NCBI RefSeq assembly: GCF_040054535.1
Contig: NC_090794.1
Location: 6,983,001 to 7,047,000 of the forward strand
DNA length: 64,000 nt
Reading direction: 5' to 3'
Origin: Antennarius striatus
Taxonomy: Eukaryota; Chordata; Actinopteri; Lophiiformes; Antennariidae
How positions within the stretch are numbered: position 1 is the stretch's first letter; every line of letters starts with the position of its first letter. A program made the position numbers and the translations under genes. Under the pieces are notes generated by a model. The model was not told the origin of the DNA. It saw only the letters and a list, made by a program, of their open reading frames with translations, and ran no database searches. This document shows, in pieces, positions 12,362 through 24,222 of the stretch.

Positions 12362-12824
12362 TGCTCCGGCCTCGTCCCGTCTGCATGTTTGTTTTCCTCT
12401 GCTGATCACATCCGATCAATGAAGCCGATCGTCTGCGGATGATGTGGAAATGTAGAGGCGCTGGAATTCATGACATTCCATCTGTCCTCCATTCTGAACG
12501 GCTTTTTAATAATAATAATAAATGTTCATGTTCATTTGTTCTGGACAGAAGTTTCTGTTCTTTCACATATTTATCGATAAAGTTTATTTCAGGTTCACGT
12601 CCAGAATCTCATTTATAAATGTCTCCCCCCTCCTTTCATCTCCCTTTCCTGATTTCTCTCTATTCCTGTCACTTTTCCCTCTCCTCCTTCAGGACTCAGA
12701 CTCCCCCCGTCACTCCACGGCCTCCAACAGCTCCACCTTCAGCAGCCCCCCCAGTCCGGCATCCCCACACAAAACCAAGTCCCTGTCCCTGGAGAGCACA
12801 GACCGGATGGGCTGGGACACATGA
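1911..12824 (+). CDS. cdc42bpa: MRCK-alpha (CDC42-binding protein kinase alpha), C-terminal part
   Basis: Myotonic dystrophy kinase-related Ser/Thr kinase; a cytoplasmic Cdc42 effector that drives actomyosin contraction and polarity in the family. The kinase domain is upstream of the window. Exons (phases join in frame): 1911-2035, 2889-2994, 3197-3345, 3441-3532, 3930-4006, 4239-4286 (cassette), 5336-5374, 6005-6124, 6805-6888, 6967-7072, 7177-7313, 7562-7701, 7808-7889, 7969-8188, 8457-8519, 8642-8895, 8982-9106, 9205-9419, 9667-9764, 9877-9961, 10084-10207, 10316-10433, 10711-10828, 10902-11059, 11651-11725 (cassette), 12693-12824. With every exon this gives about 1029 residues: coiled coil, C1 zinc finger ([12 protein letters not shown]), PH, CNH, CRIB ([14 protein letters not shown]) and a Ser-rich tail ending [12 protein letters not shown]. 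The alpha paralogue is chosen over beta because of IKHQDS-like, [23 protein letters not shown] and ILKDLPM signatures recalled from human MRCK-alpha. Which teleost duplicate (a or b) it is cannot be told. Confidence 0.95.
2323..2418. repeat. (CA)n microsatellite
   Basis: About 48 uninterrupted CA units in the cdc42bpa intron between exons 1911-2035 and 2889-2994. Confidence 0.98.
4239..4286 (+). other. cdc42bpa: 48-nt serine-rich cassette exon of cdc42bpa
   Basis: Acceptor tacatcag and donor gtaagt flank 48 nt (16 codons, phase 0 at both ends) encoding [16 protein letters not shown]. Skipping it keeps the frame between the exons ending at 4006 and starting at 5336, so it is probably an alternatively spliced linker exon. 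A 134-bp GT/GC alternating tract starts 24 nt after the donor. I do not recall whether this exon is described in mammals. Confidence 0.65.
4311..4444. repeat. (GT)n-(GTGC)n-(GC)n microsatellite
   Basis: About 134 bp of nearly uninterrupted alternating purine-pyrimidine: (GT)n to about 4364, then GTGC units, then a (GC) run around 4421-4434. Such tracts are known Z-DNA formers. It lies in the cdc42bpa intron just after the cassette exon 4239-4286. Confidence 0.95.
6967..7313 (+). other. cdc42bpa: cdc42bpa C1 zinc-finger exons
   Basis: Two exons (6967-7072 and 7177-7313) encode the C1 domain: H at the start of HQFVVKTF, then CNRC, the CTCEVC pair, HVTC and a final AVC. These are the His and Cys ligands expected for a two-zinc phorbol-ester-type C1 fold. 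The Val codon is split between the exons (G|TG). The end of the second exon ([20 protein letters not shown]) leads into the PH domain, which continues in exons 7562-7701, 7808-7889 and 7969-8188 ([50 protein letters not shown]). Confidence 0.93.
8457..9961 (+). other. cdc42bpa: cdc42bpa CNH (citron homology) exons
   Basis: Seven exons (8457-8519, 8642-8895, 8982-9106, 9205-9419, 9667-9764, 9877-9961, with lead-in from 7969-8188) encode a CNH beta-propeller. Landmarks are [86 protein letters not shown] and [11 protein letters not shown]. In the family the CNH domain contributes to Rho-GTPase/membrane interactions. No frameshift or internal stop was seen. Confidence 0.92.
10316..10433 (+). other. 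cdc42bpa: cdc42bpa CRIB (Cdc42/Rac-binding) exon
   Basis: This exon encodes [19 protein letters not shown] followed by [20 protein letters not shown]. It contains the CRIB consensus ISxPxxFxHxxHxG in full (I-S-N-P, F, H, H-M-G), the element by which MRCK binds GTP-Cdc42. The Arg codon is split with the preceding exon 10084-10207 (AG|G). Confidence 0.94.
10653..10700. repeat. (TG)n microsatellite at a splice acceptor
   Basis: About 48 bp of TG dinucleotides with one T interruption end 10 nt before the acceptor tttaatccag of the cdc42bpa exon 10711-10828, occupying the position of the polypyrimidine tract. Confidence 0.95.
11651..11725 (+). other. cdc42bpa: candidate 75-nt cassette exon of cdc42bpa
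   Basis: Between the Ser-rich tail exon ending at 11059 and the last exon at 12693 lies a 75-nt stretch with acceptor tcctctgcag and donor gtaaag. It is phase 0 on both sides and encodes 25 residues ([14 protein letters not shown] then [11 protein letters not shown]). Human MRCK-alpha as I recall it joins the flanking exons directly ([12 protein letters not shown]), so this would be an optional insert. Identification rests on splice borders, open frame and basic amphipathic composition only. Confidence 0.5.
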
Positions 12825-15215
12825 GCCTCGGTCCACGCCGCCCAGCCCACCGACCGACCTGGACTCCAGACCCTCCTCTTACACCCCCACCCCCCACATA
12901 GCCGCGTCTACCATCGTTTCTGAAAGCCCCGCCCTAAGAACTGCACCTCCTACCGGTCCCACGTCACCGTTAGCCTCAACGCTCTTCCACTACGGGGCAG
13001 AAACTCTGTCGCCTCTTTGAGGGAAACATTAAGAAACATCAGTGTGTGTGTGTGTGTGTGTGTTTGTGTGTGTGTGAGAGAGAGAGGGGCTTGCCAGTGT
13101 GTGTATGTGTTCATTCAGAAAGGGCACACAATATAAGAACGAGACACCCCCCCCTCCCCGTCTGACACTCTGACCCCGGTTCATTCAGACACTCTGAAAC
13201 TTCACTACAACAGAGGAGGAGAGGAAATGATTTGTACTTGTACAGAGAACCCTGCGGGATTTAGGGGAAAACACTTTAATTTATTTATCAACCTCCGTTT
13301 TCTCCTTCGAGTGCTGCAAACATTTAAGAGTGAAAAAAGCAAGAAAGAGAGGGAAGAAAGTGATTTTTATTTTGCTCCTTGTACTAAGTGCAGTGACTTT
13401 ATAATATCTTTTTTGACCACCAAATATCAGCATTTATTATGCCGCCTCCTATGACATCATCACAGCTGCTCCGTGCTACTCTCTTTCTTATTGGTCAGTC
13501 TGTAGTGACATCAGCCAGCCCTGGGTGTGTCCTCCATCGTGGCAGGTCCCCATCCCGGTGATGTACATAGGTCCAGCGTAGAGAGTAATATATGATGAGG
13601 AAAATACCATAGAGAACGGAACGGCAAAGGAAAAGTAATCTTTGATTTTCCTTTTTGTTTGTTTTCAGAGTGATTTGAGATTTTTTTTTCTCACAAAAAG
13701 CCATTTTAACCACTTTACAGTTTTTTTTTTAAACATAATTTGATTTTAGATTTGTTTTATAATGTTCGTATGACACACACACATTCTGTGTGTGTATGTG
13801 TGTGTGTATGTTTCTCCCCACTCTGGGTTTAAATTAATTATATGTGGATGGACACTGCTTGCCGTCCTGTGGAATCAACATGTGTTGGAGACAGTTTGGA
13901 CACAAGCTGTTCAGCTCTGTGATTGAAGCGTTAAAGTCACTGGTTAAACGGATCGGTCCTTCTGGTTTAACCCCCCCCCCCCTAAAAAAAAAAAGAAAAT
14001 GGACAGACGCGTCATCTGTCTGACGGCCTTTACACGTAGAGGTGAAACAGAGAACACTAAAGCCAGAGTCGGCACTTTGGTTTATATTTGTAGCTCAGTG
14101 CTACCTGTCTGTCAGATGAGCAGGGCTGGATATCTAACCCCCCTACGGGTGGATTCTTTGGTGAGGGAGGGGGTGGGAGGCCTCCGGAATAACTATGTGC
14201 TCTGCAGCCAAAAACCCGTTACCTCCGTCGCATCCTAGAGACGCATTTTATTTTGGTTATCTCTCACGGAGCAGACAGAATGAAAACTGAGGGAACGACG
14301 TTCACCCAGTTAAAGAGACACTAAACACTAAAGTGTGCAGGAGGGACGTGCTCATTCCTAGTGATTCCCCCGTTCGACACAAGAAAACTCATTCCACCTT
14401 TGCTTTTAGTATTCCATTTTATGTAAGGAGAGAGGGAGAGGTCGGGCGCTCCACAGCGACACTAAGCTGGTTTTATTCCAAATAAACACCTCTTTGAAAT
14501 CCATTAAGCTAGCAAGCCACTCCCAGTTGCTGCTGGAGTTTGTGTAGAATGTATTAGTCGGGTGGGGAGTTCGGTTTTAGCCACATGTTTTGTTATCGGT
14601 CAGCGTTGTACAGAAAAACTGATCCTCAGTGTCCCGGTTTTAGGAGGGAGAAAGAGAAACTCAGGAAATGTCCGGTGAATTATTTTCATTTAGATAAAAG
14701 TGGGTGCGTTAGGTTTGTTTAATGGAGTAGAGGGGAGTGTGCAGTACTTGACCCAAGTGGAGACAGTGGGGAGTAAAGGTGGAGGCCAGGTGAGAAATGT
14801 CAGGGGTGACCACAGTGAAAATCTAAATTAAAAAAATTCAAACGCCTTTGCATTTCAGTGAGGTCTTATCAACAGAAACTTCTATATTATTTTTCTCTTT
14901 CATATCATATTACACTTTGTTGTTTTTTTTCTAGGATTGCTTTGTAATAATTTGTACAGTTTTGCATGTTATAGATGTAATCATTTTGTTTTCGGTTTGT
15001 TGTTTTACTTGGATTTGCTCCTTTTTGAACGGTTTGGGCGTTTTACTGAGGATAACCCACTACAGGTGATGTAGATTCTTTTTTGCACAAAAATATTTAA
15101 GGTGTAAGGTCAAAACAAAAGTAATGTATGGAACTGGCTGCCACCCTGGTGTGGAGAACTCATTATATTAACCTGACTCCGATGTATTTCAATAAAGCGG
15201 AGGGCTGTTACGAAT
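12825..15215 (+). other. cdc42bpa: cdc42bpa 3' UTR
   Basis: Non-coding sequence after the TGA at 12822-12824, C-rich at first and then AT-rich. It contains T runs, short TG repeats near 13041 and 13785, and an earlier AATAAA at 14481. No coding potential is seen. It ends near the AATAAA at 15191 followed by a GT-rich element, giving a 3' UTR of about 2.4 kb. Confidence 0.75.
15191..15196 (+). terminator. cdc42bpa: cdc42bpa poly(A) signal
   Basis: Canonical AATAAA followed about 25-40 nt later by a GT-rich downstream element (tgtgtcactgtgtggt). It is the most convincing plus-strand cleavage signal after the stop codon. Confidence 0.75.
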
Positions 15216-15269
15216 ACATTTCCAGTGTGTCACTGTGTGGTCATTATTCATGTACTGACCTGTTTTTTT

Positions 15270-16207
15270 TGTTTTTAAAAAAAAAACTTTATTACAAATG
15301 AACAGCAAAAGTTCAGATTTTACATCTATACAAGTTTAGCCACTAGAGGAAACATTTTTGAGTAGCTGTACAAGTAAGGACACATTTTTAAACAGGACAA
15401 ACTACTTTGGATCTAAAGTACGCCCCTCTATCACCCACTCAGACGGTAAAGATGTGTTCCAACACGTCAGACGCTGTCAATAGAAACTCACTCTTCCTCC
15501 TATCTTCATGTGTTTTAGTCACGTCTGTCCTTCAACGCTGCCTCTGAAACACTGTTCCGTCATAAGGCAAGAGTTTGTAGCTCCGGTACCTCAGCCCTTC
15601 ACACTTTGAAGAGCTTCCCTTCCCAACAGTTTGCTTCTCTTCATGTACACCGCCTCACTGGAGCAGTGAAGTACCATCATGAAAACAGCTGACAAGGCTT
15701 TCATAATAAGTTGTGTACAGCAAGTGTTTTTGTTTATGTGGAGTTTAAAAGCATTGTTTTTATAAATAGGTGTTTGTCCCAATGAAGTCGGCGTTGGGAA
15801 AGTAGTGGTGTTGCTAGCAGGTCGGTACCTCTCTATCCTGAGAGAAGAGGCGAGGAGTAAAAGCTCGCATTCAGATCTGTCCGCAACAAACAAATAGTCC
15901 ATCACTGGTCACATTCTGGACCAGCACCATCCTGTAGGTCCAATAAAAACTTTTACATCCCAGCTGTAACCAGCAGCATCTACCACAGCGCTGTAAACTG
16001 GACTTCAGTTTTAGGGTGAAACAACAGGACGAGGATAATTTAAGGCATCGGTCCGATCCCAGTCTAGTCAGGCTGGATCCAGACCTCAGCATCACGCTGA
16101 GTGGATATCAGCTGAAACCGTCTAGAAGGAAGTCGTCTCTCCTACTTCTACTCATCCTGTCACATCTTCAGATGTATCCATGGAAACGTGATGGCCTGCG
16201 CTCCCGC
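15270..16207 (-). other. fzd3: fzd3 3' UTR
   Basis: Minus-strand sequence from the TGA at 16208-16210 to the AATAAA whose plus-strand image is tttatt at 15288-15293; about 0.94 kb. No coding potential is recognised. The cleavage position near 15270 is estimated from the signal. Confidence 0.65.
15288..15293 (-). terminator. fzd3: fzd3 poly(A) signal
   Basis: AATAAA on the minus strand, followed on that strand by a run of T and then A. It lies 91 bp from the plus-strand AATAAA of cdc42bpa, so the genes terminate into each other. Confidence 0.7.
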
Positions 16208-19200
16208 TCAGGCTGTGGCTCCGTCCTCCTCCAGGACCCTGTGGATCCCGTTGCCGGGGACGCTGAGGACAGCCTGGGCGGTGCTGCTGAGGTCTCTGGT
16301 GCTGCTGTGCCGCGATTGGCTCTCCAGCCTCTGGGTGGAGTCGTGGCGCGACGGGCTCTCCAGCCGATTGGTGCTGCAGTGCCTGGCCTGCGATTGGTCG
16401 TTGAGGCGAGGCAAGCTTCCGTAAGGCAGCCGGTCGTCTGTGGCTCTGAAACTGGAGGCTGTGTATCTGGGAGGAAAGCACAGGAGAGTGAGGAGCAGCC
16501 GGTGCATCACCCCCCCCATCTACAGCGCTACTGACACCCACCTTCCGTCCCTGGAGCGGTGCAGGCTGCCGTGGTAACTGCTCATCTTGGATCGCGAGCT
16601 GCGTACCGAGCCGGCCCGGCTGGTGCTGGCACTGGGGGGCTCGTCCAACATGGCGAGGTGGGTGGACGAGGCGTGGGTGGAGGTGCCCTGCGTGGATGTG
16701 CCCCGCGACTTCCTCGCGATGGGGGTGTTGGGGTCCCTGAGCAGCAGCTGGGTGAAGTCGGGCTCCTGGAGCACCTGTCTGCTCTCGTTGACCATCACAC
16801 TGCAGCGGGGCAGGGGGGGAGTGAGGGAGGAGGGGGAGATGGGTGGGGGGAGCGGAGGGAGGGAGAGATGTAGGAGTGTTGGGAGAGAGAGGGGGAAGGT
16901 GGCGGGATGGGGGGCGCGGTAGAAGAGGATGGAGGTGTGTGTGGAGCAGGCGGTGGGAGAGGGGGTTAATGCTCTGTGTTTGGAGGGGGGAGGTGAGTGC
17001 AGAGAAGGGCCTGTTCACCACCAAGCACACACACACATCTAAACACACACACGCTACCGGGATACCGTTTAAACAGTCACATGACCGCCGGCTGCCTCCT
17101 CATTGGTCAGTCTGAACATCAGTTTGCGTTCAGTGCCTCTGATCCAAACAAGCACCAGGGTTTCACCATGTCTCAGTGTTACACCTGAGAACAGCCGGTC
17201 GTCACGGTAACAAGAGGATAACCTGGGTTTAGCTTGTGTTAGCCTGCATTAGCCTGTTAGCCTGTTTAAATGCTTCTTTTCCATGCTAAAGCTGTCGGCT
17301 CTTGTGAAGGAATTAGTTCAAAGACGTTTTGCCTCTAACATGTTTTAAGCGTCGTGTTTCAAACGGATGTGTGTGAAGCTGCTCTGGCGGAGAACCGTTC
17401 GCCGATGCTCTACGTACTCTTTGCGTCTCTTGCCGTGGAAGAAGCTGGCCCACTCAAAGCAGGTCTTCTTACTGCCCACCCAGAACACGGAGGGGATTCC
17501 AACGATCAGCATCATGAGGTACTTGATTAGGAATAGAACCAGGTCAGGACGGCTGGTGTGCTCCACCTGTGGGATGGACACACACACAGGATGTGCTTAT
17601 AGTGGAGGTATAGATGTGTGTGTGTGTGATGGAGGCAGCTCTGCGAGGGAAAGAGAAGCTGATCAATCAGTGTGTGGGTGTGTTTTGAAGAGTTTGCGAG
17701 ATGGAGAGGAGCCGTCTGGGGCAAAAACACCCACACACTGTGGGGCCTGTGGGCAGAATGTCAGGATCCACACTGTGAATTTCACTCCAGCCCCCCCCCC
17801 CCCCACACACACACACACACACGCTGTTTGTGTTAAAAAATGAAAACCTACTGCTTCTCTTTGTTAATCTTCAAAAAACAGTAAATCTCATAATAGAGGT
17901 TTTATCGACATTCACATCATGAACGTTACTGTAACAGAGATACTAATCAATCATTACACATAATCAATAATAATGATCAGTGTGAAAATTTAATTTGAGA
18001 ATTATGAACGTGAACAGACCGCGTTTCCAGCAGAAGACGGCAATGTGACAAGTCATTGCGTTGTTGCTTTCTGCCGTACCACAGGACAGCAAACCGCAGA
18101 CACACACACACACACACTCCTATTCTCTCATGTGCACACACTCATGCAGTCGCACACAGATGCAGTCATGACGGCCTCATTACGACTGGGTCCTGCTCAG
18201 CGTCCCGCGGCCCAGCGCTCCACGGATACACTCGTTATCACAGAACCAACATCCTGATCATCAGATGCATCTGCGGTGGCCCCCGCCTCTCGATCCCGTC
18301 TACGGCGGATCTGACCGGCTGTGATGCGGCGCTCAGAATCTGTTCAGCAGAGAGGGTTACGAGCCTCAGGGAAGGCTTTCAAGATAAATATAGTGAGTCT
18401 GAATGAGTCACTGTGAGCCTACAATACGTGCTTTCATTAAAGACGGTGGGGGCGGATGGGGGTCTTCTCTTTGTGTGACTTTTACACCTTGCAGCATCTT
18501 TACAGTTCACTTGTGTCATTCACGATAAAAGAACATGCGGCTTGTATTCAGATCGGCTGCAGCTCGACCCCCCCGACCTGCTCTCTGCAGCACAAACTCA
18601 CACTCACACACACACACACACACACTGGATTACTGCACTAATACACACTGCAGTGAGTGTGTGACCGATTAAGAGCGCTACTGCTCTTACATCTCCTGTT
18701 ACTTCCGTCAGCTGCAGCTTGATGCCATGGTAACCATGTGTGCAACTTTCAACCGTTCCTACAAGTCTTTCTCTGTTTCACACTGGGATTGAACGGAATC
18801 TTTGATTTGGTTCAACACTGTACGATACACACAAGCTGCACCACCATAGGCTCCACTACAAATTCCACTCTGAACACGCATCGGTAGGAGCGTGTGTGCA
18901 AACACACGCTCACGTGGGAGGAGGTAGCTGGCTGAGAGGAAGGATGCTCACGGAGAGAGGAGTGAATTATTAACGTCTCTATCAGACGAGGTGCTGGAGG
19001 CTCCTGCAGATCTGAGGAGCTGCTGAACACCAGGGTGTGTGTTTGTTCTCTGCTGGACTCAGCATCAGGTGTGAACGTTACCTGGTAGGGACAGGGGATG
19101 TGGTAGTCTCTACACTTCTCCTGGACCCATGTGGTCTCCCAGATGGACCGATAGCTGTTCTCGTAGAGATAGCAGCCCAGGACGGCCAGCAGAGGAACCA

Positions 19201-21200
19201 GATAGAGCACGGAGAACACGGCAATGCGGATCATGAACTTCACCAGCTTCTCCTGGTTCTCCTTCTCCAGTGGGATCTCCATGCGGACTCGGTTTAGTGC
19301 TGCAATTCCCGCCAGCAGCAACGCCACCCCGACCTGGAGAAAAGAGAGAACCGATCATCTGTTAGCTGTAAGCTGACATCATGTTTTAGAAGGTACTGGA
19401 TGGCTGGACAGGAAGTGAACGTTTTCACAGCACTCCTCACCACAACATCCAGTCCCAGCGGCGCCAGCAGGAACCAGCGCAGCGCCGTCAAGTCATACAA
19501 CCCCACGAAGCAAACGCCGCTGATGCTGTCTCCCTCGATCTTGTTCATGGCTAGCAGGCTAACGGTGAGGACACCGGGGATGCCCCAGGCACAGGCGTGG
19601 AATAGCAGGGCCTTCTTCTCTATCGCCTCGCTGCCCCATTTGGGAACAGCTGCCAGGAACCAGGTGATGGTCAGAATGACCCACCAGACGCTTCCAGCGA
19701 TGGTGAAGAAGTACAGCACCATGAAGAGGAGGGTGCAGGCCTGAGGCAGACAGACGGAAGGGACATGTGGAGGAGATGTACCACCACTGCAGCAGAAAAC
19801 CAGCAAAACTACACCAGACTGTTTTTTTTTTACCTTATTATGGGAGCCCTGTGTGACAGTAGAAGCCCTGAACCTCCCCAGACTCGCTGCGTTGCAGGAG
19901 ACTTTGTCCTCCAGCAGGAACCCCAGGAAGAACACCAGGGACACCATCATGTAGCACACGGCATAGAAGATAATGGGACGCTCCGGGTAGCGGAATCGCG
20001 ACACGTCGATGAGGAAGGTCAGGAAGGTGAAGAGGGTGGCGGACAGGCACACTATGGACACCACCCCGATGAAGTAGCGTGCGAACGTCAGCTCCTCGCG
20101 CGTGAAGTACATGTTGGGACAGGGGGGGGAGCAGTCGCGGACCCCCATGAAGGAGTAGCCCAGCTCGGGGTCTATTTTCAGTTCTCTGGGACACCAGAAG
20201 CCGTAGTCCCTTTGGACGGAGACGGGCGAGTCGGTGGAGTCGGAGCTGGACAGGAGGTCGACGGGACGGGGGTACGGCTCGTCGCAGTCCGGGAACCTGG
20301 GAACAGGAGAGGGAGGATGAACAAACAAACAAACAAACGAAGTCATGTGAGACAAAACGTCCAGCTAACAGAGGCAAACAACGCAGTCAGACATAAGTTT
20401 ACAAAAACTATCGGTGACATGCAAGTATCTTCATTTCTATGATCCTCAGAATAAAATACTTCTCCGACGCCAGCCTGACTGCGAGTCCTGCTGACTCAGC
20501 GCCCGATGCAGCGGGGGTCGCAGATCGCTGCCATAAATCCTGGGTAAACGGAGCGCCGCTGTTGCACCAACCTGTTGCACTCCATCTCCTGCGGCCAGCT
20601 GACGCCGAACACGTCCATCAGCTTGTAGCAGTCGCTCTGGGCCCGCAGGCAGAGGCGGCGGCAGGGCAGCGTCATCCGGCCATACTCGGTGCACACGGGG
20701 GCGTAGAGCGCGCACAGGAACATCCGCAGGTCCGGAGAGCACTGCAGGTTCACCATGGGATGGAACGGCTGTGGGCGGGGGCAGAGAGAGGGTTTAAAGC
20801 GTAAGAAGCATAAAGGTGTGATGCTGATTTATTCTGGAACTAATCAAGAGGCCAAAGCGGCGGTGCCCCCCCCCCCACACACACACACACAGTCAGTGCC
20901 AAAAATAGCACAAAGAGACCCCCCCCATCCCTGTGACAGAAGCCCCATCCCACCATCTATTCCTTCCCTCCACACGGGGATGCTGCTGCTGACAGGGCCT
21001 TTTGTCTTGCTGGGGGGGGGGGCACGCTGCGACTGACTGACACACCGCGCTGATGTGGTTACACTCTCACACACAATCCAAAGCACCGACGGAAGTTTAT
21101 TATTTTCATGCTAACACACCCCCACAGCAGCACAATAATGGTGTCACTCACATAAACCGAGCCAAGAGGCGTTGGGAGTTCAGGAAGCAGCAACATGCAA

Positions 21201-21272
<72 letters not shown>

Positions 21273-24159
21273 GTGAATAAGTGGGAAAGCACAGATCTGA
21301 CCCTGTGTGTCCAACAGCTCCAGGCTACATGCCTGTGTGTCCATGAATTTGCATAAATCTGTTGTGTTTTCGACAGGCCACCAGCCACACCCCACTCAGT
21401 CAGATATACACTACCCCCCCTTAAATTTTATGACAGGTCAAGGCAGATAATGACTGGGGAGGGGGGAAGGGAGGGGTGAGAAGACCTTGTTGCAGTGGTT
21501 CAAAATATGAAAACATCCCTCTGTGAGGGATCGGGTGACGATGGGTGAAGACAAGAATTTATTGCCTTGTCTCTGCTCTGTGTGTGGCGGCGGATCGCTT
21601 CAGGTGAATTACACGCCTGTCAAAACTGCGATCAATCACCCAGTCGATCGTGTAATATCTGTACAAACGGAGTGGTCACGTTTCACTGAGCACTACTGTA
21701 CGATGACACCATCATAGATTCAGTCGTATCCCCTGGAGACCAGTATCACTCAGGGGATTATGGTATTTTCCGCACTATAAGGCGCACCTAAAAGCCTTTA
21801 ATTTGCTGAAAAACCGACAGTGCAGTGCACCTTTTAATCCAGTGTGCCTTATGTATAAAAAAAGCTTTAAAATAAGCCATTTGTTGAAGGTGCGCTTTAT
21901 AGTGCAGAAAATACTGTATTAGAAGACACAACAGCGACTCATCTTTAGGAACTGAAGAGCAGCACCGCAAGTTCCTGTCTGCTGCTGCTCGTCTGTCCTA
22001 TGACATCATCAGTGGTTCTCAAACATGATGTCAAGCATCCTGAGGAAGCTGATTTCCTGCTTGGAGGAGATCCCTGAATGATTGATGCAAAAATTTTCCA
22101 TACAAACAGATGACGCGGTAAAGGCTGAATAAATAGACAAGCGAAAAGAAGTGATCCATCGCTCGTGAGGAAATATTGAAATCCTGCTGTTGAGTAAAGA
22201 CACTACTAACCTCATGAGGTGAGAGCGGCAATATTGACATTGTTGATATATAAAGTTTCTAAATTTTATATTAGAAACTTTATATATCAGGGATCAACTT
22301 TCTCTCCCACCATCCGTACCCTTCTTCCATCCTTTCAGCGCCTTCACTCAGCCTTTCTGTTACAGTCAGCCATCATGTGAGCCAGTTTGGGCAGGACTGA
22401 ACCAGTGACGGATGACACACACGACAGATTCATGCAGCTTCATCCACACAGTAGTGGTCATGTGATCGACCCAAACACCTCCTTAAAAAAACCATGTTCA
22501 GGCCAGAGGAGCCCTGGTGCACCATGGGGATTTGATGCTAATGGCTACACTGGAAACAGCTGGTGAGCGACTCGTCCAATGAATGGCCAAGAGTTGGTCA
22601 TGTACGGAGAATGAAGCATGTAATATGAAAAACGAGCCGCCTGAGGGGGTGGCGGTATGCTAATAGTATTTCAGATTCAAGCCTGGCTGCTGCAGTCATT
22701 ATGTATTCATGGGAGTTTCTGATCTCTGAAATATATGAAACAACATGGGAATCTGGAAATAGCAGGTGCACGCACTGGAATATGTTGGGATTCTTATTCC
22801 AGTGAAGGTCAACACCTCCTCCACAGAAGGGGTGTACACTGAGTTCACCATCAAATCTGCATCACACAAAACAGATAACATTTAAAATAAAATGTCTAGA
22901 AAGAAAGAATGTAAAAAAGAATTTACATCACAATGAAATTGTGACAGTGATTCAGAGGGGAAAGCTGTGAGCGTCATAAGTCAAGGAAGGATTCATTTTA
23001 TTCGTCTTTGCCTTTCTTACTCGACGTGTAAAACGTCTTTGGTGACCAACACCTTCTGATACTAAAAATTAGATAATAAAGATTACAGCTTGTTTACTGA
23101 GGTGAATTAGATTCATTCCTGCTGATCTAATTAGTCTCTGATCAAATGGAAATTATCGTCGGAGCTCTGAGGCTGACTGGATTTAGTCTATGGAGCAAAT
23201 GCCTAAAACTTTCACAGAAAACTCGGGAATATCACATTAATAATTGTGAATTTATGTGATTTAGTTCAGTGAGGTCTTCCTAAGTTCCTTTACTTAATGT
23301 ACAGATTTTTGTTTGATGAATCCTCTCATCTTCAAACTACGAGCAGGGGAAAACAGGAAACACAGCTGACCTCAGCTTCACCTCCGTACGTTTCAGAGGT
23401 TATAAAACACTTTTTAAATCACATCAGGGCTCTGATGATATGAAATATTAACGTGTCCCGCTGGAGGTTCTACCACCGCTCCTGTAGTGATTAGTTTTAA
23501 AGCAGGCTCTGAGTCAGCTACAAAGATGGAAAGACTGATGAAATGCTGACAAAGAACTCGACCATGACCGACTGCTCTGCATCGACCCACCCTTTTAAAA
23601 ATGCCTCACCCCTCTTCCCATCACCCCTCCCCTCCTGCATTTTCTCTCCTTCTCTCCCTCCCTTATCCTCCTTTCTCCTCTGCTGCCACTCCAATTCACC
23701 AAATATCCAAGCTCAGCACCATGGCGACGAGTGATGCATCACCAGGGAGGAGGTGGAGGGGGAGGAGGAGGTAGAGGAGGGGGGAGGAAGAGGGTGGAGA
23801 GCTGGGTTCGAGGAGGTCAGGGCGTGGGGCGGAGGGGACCACCTCCCGGGAGGCAAGAAAGCCTCTGCTGCCTTTGTTAGAAGCACAATTGGGACTGTTT
23901 CCCGGGAAACGGGCGAGCCCTGCAGAGGGGGGAGGGAGAGGACAAAAGGGAAGGGTGAGGGGGAGTTGAGTGAGTAGGTGAGGGAGAGAGGAGGGATGGC
24001 TCGACAGAGTCAGCGTGTCATTCACCGCTGACGGTGTGGAGTCTGATCGGGTTGTTGTGGACCAGCAGCTTTCAGCACACTGCCAATAAACACCGTGTTG
24101 GACATTAAATGAAACAAGAGGCTCCTTTATAGCCCAGGTCACGCTGGGTAGGGTTTATC

Positions 24160-24222
<63 letters not shown>

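Noticed and set aside
16152-17048. 298-codon open frame on the minus strand
   Set aside because: It overlaps fzd3 exons 16208-16466 and 16542-16799 in a different frame and crosses their introns; composition is Pro/His/Arg-rich with no family resemblance. It is a shadow of real exons and GC-rich introns.
19765-20442. 225-codon plus-strand open frame
   Set aside because: It is antisense to the fzd3 exon 19834-20296; the open frame is a by-product of GC-rich codon use in Frizzled.
23696-24142. 148-codon minus-strand open frame in a fzd3 intron
   Set aside because: Low-complexity Ser/Pro/Leu product of a purine-rich plus-strand stretch; no homology recognised.
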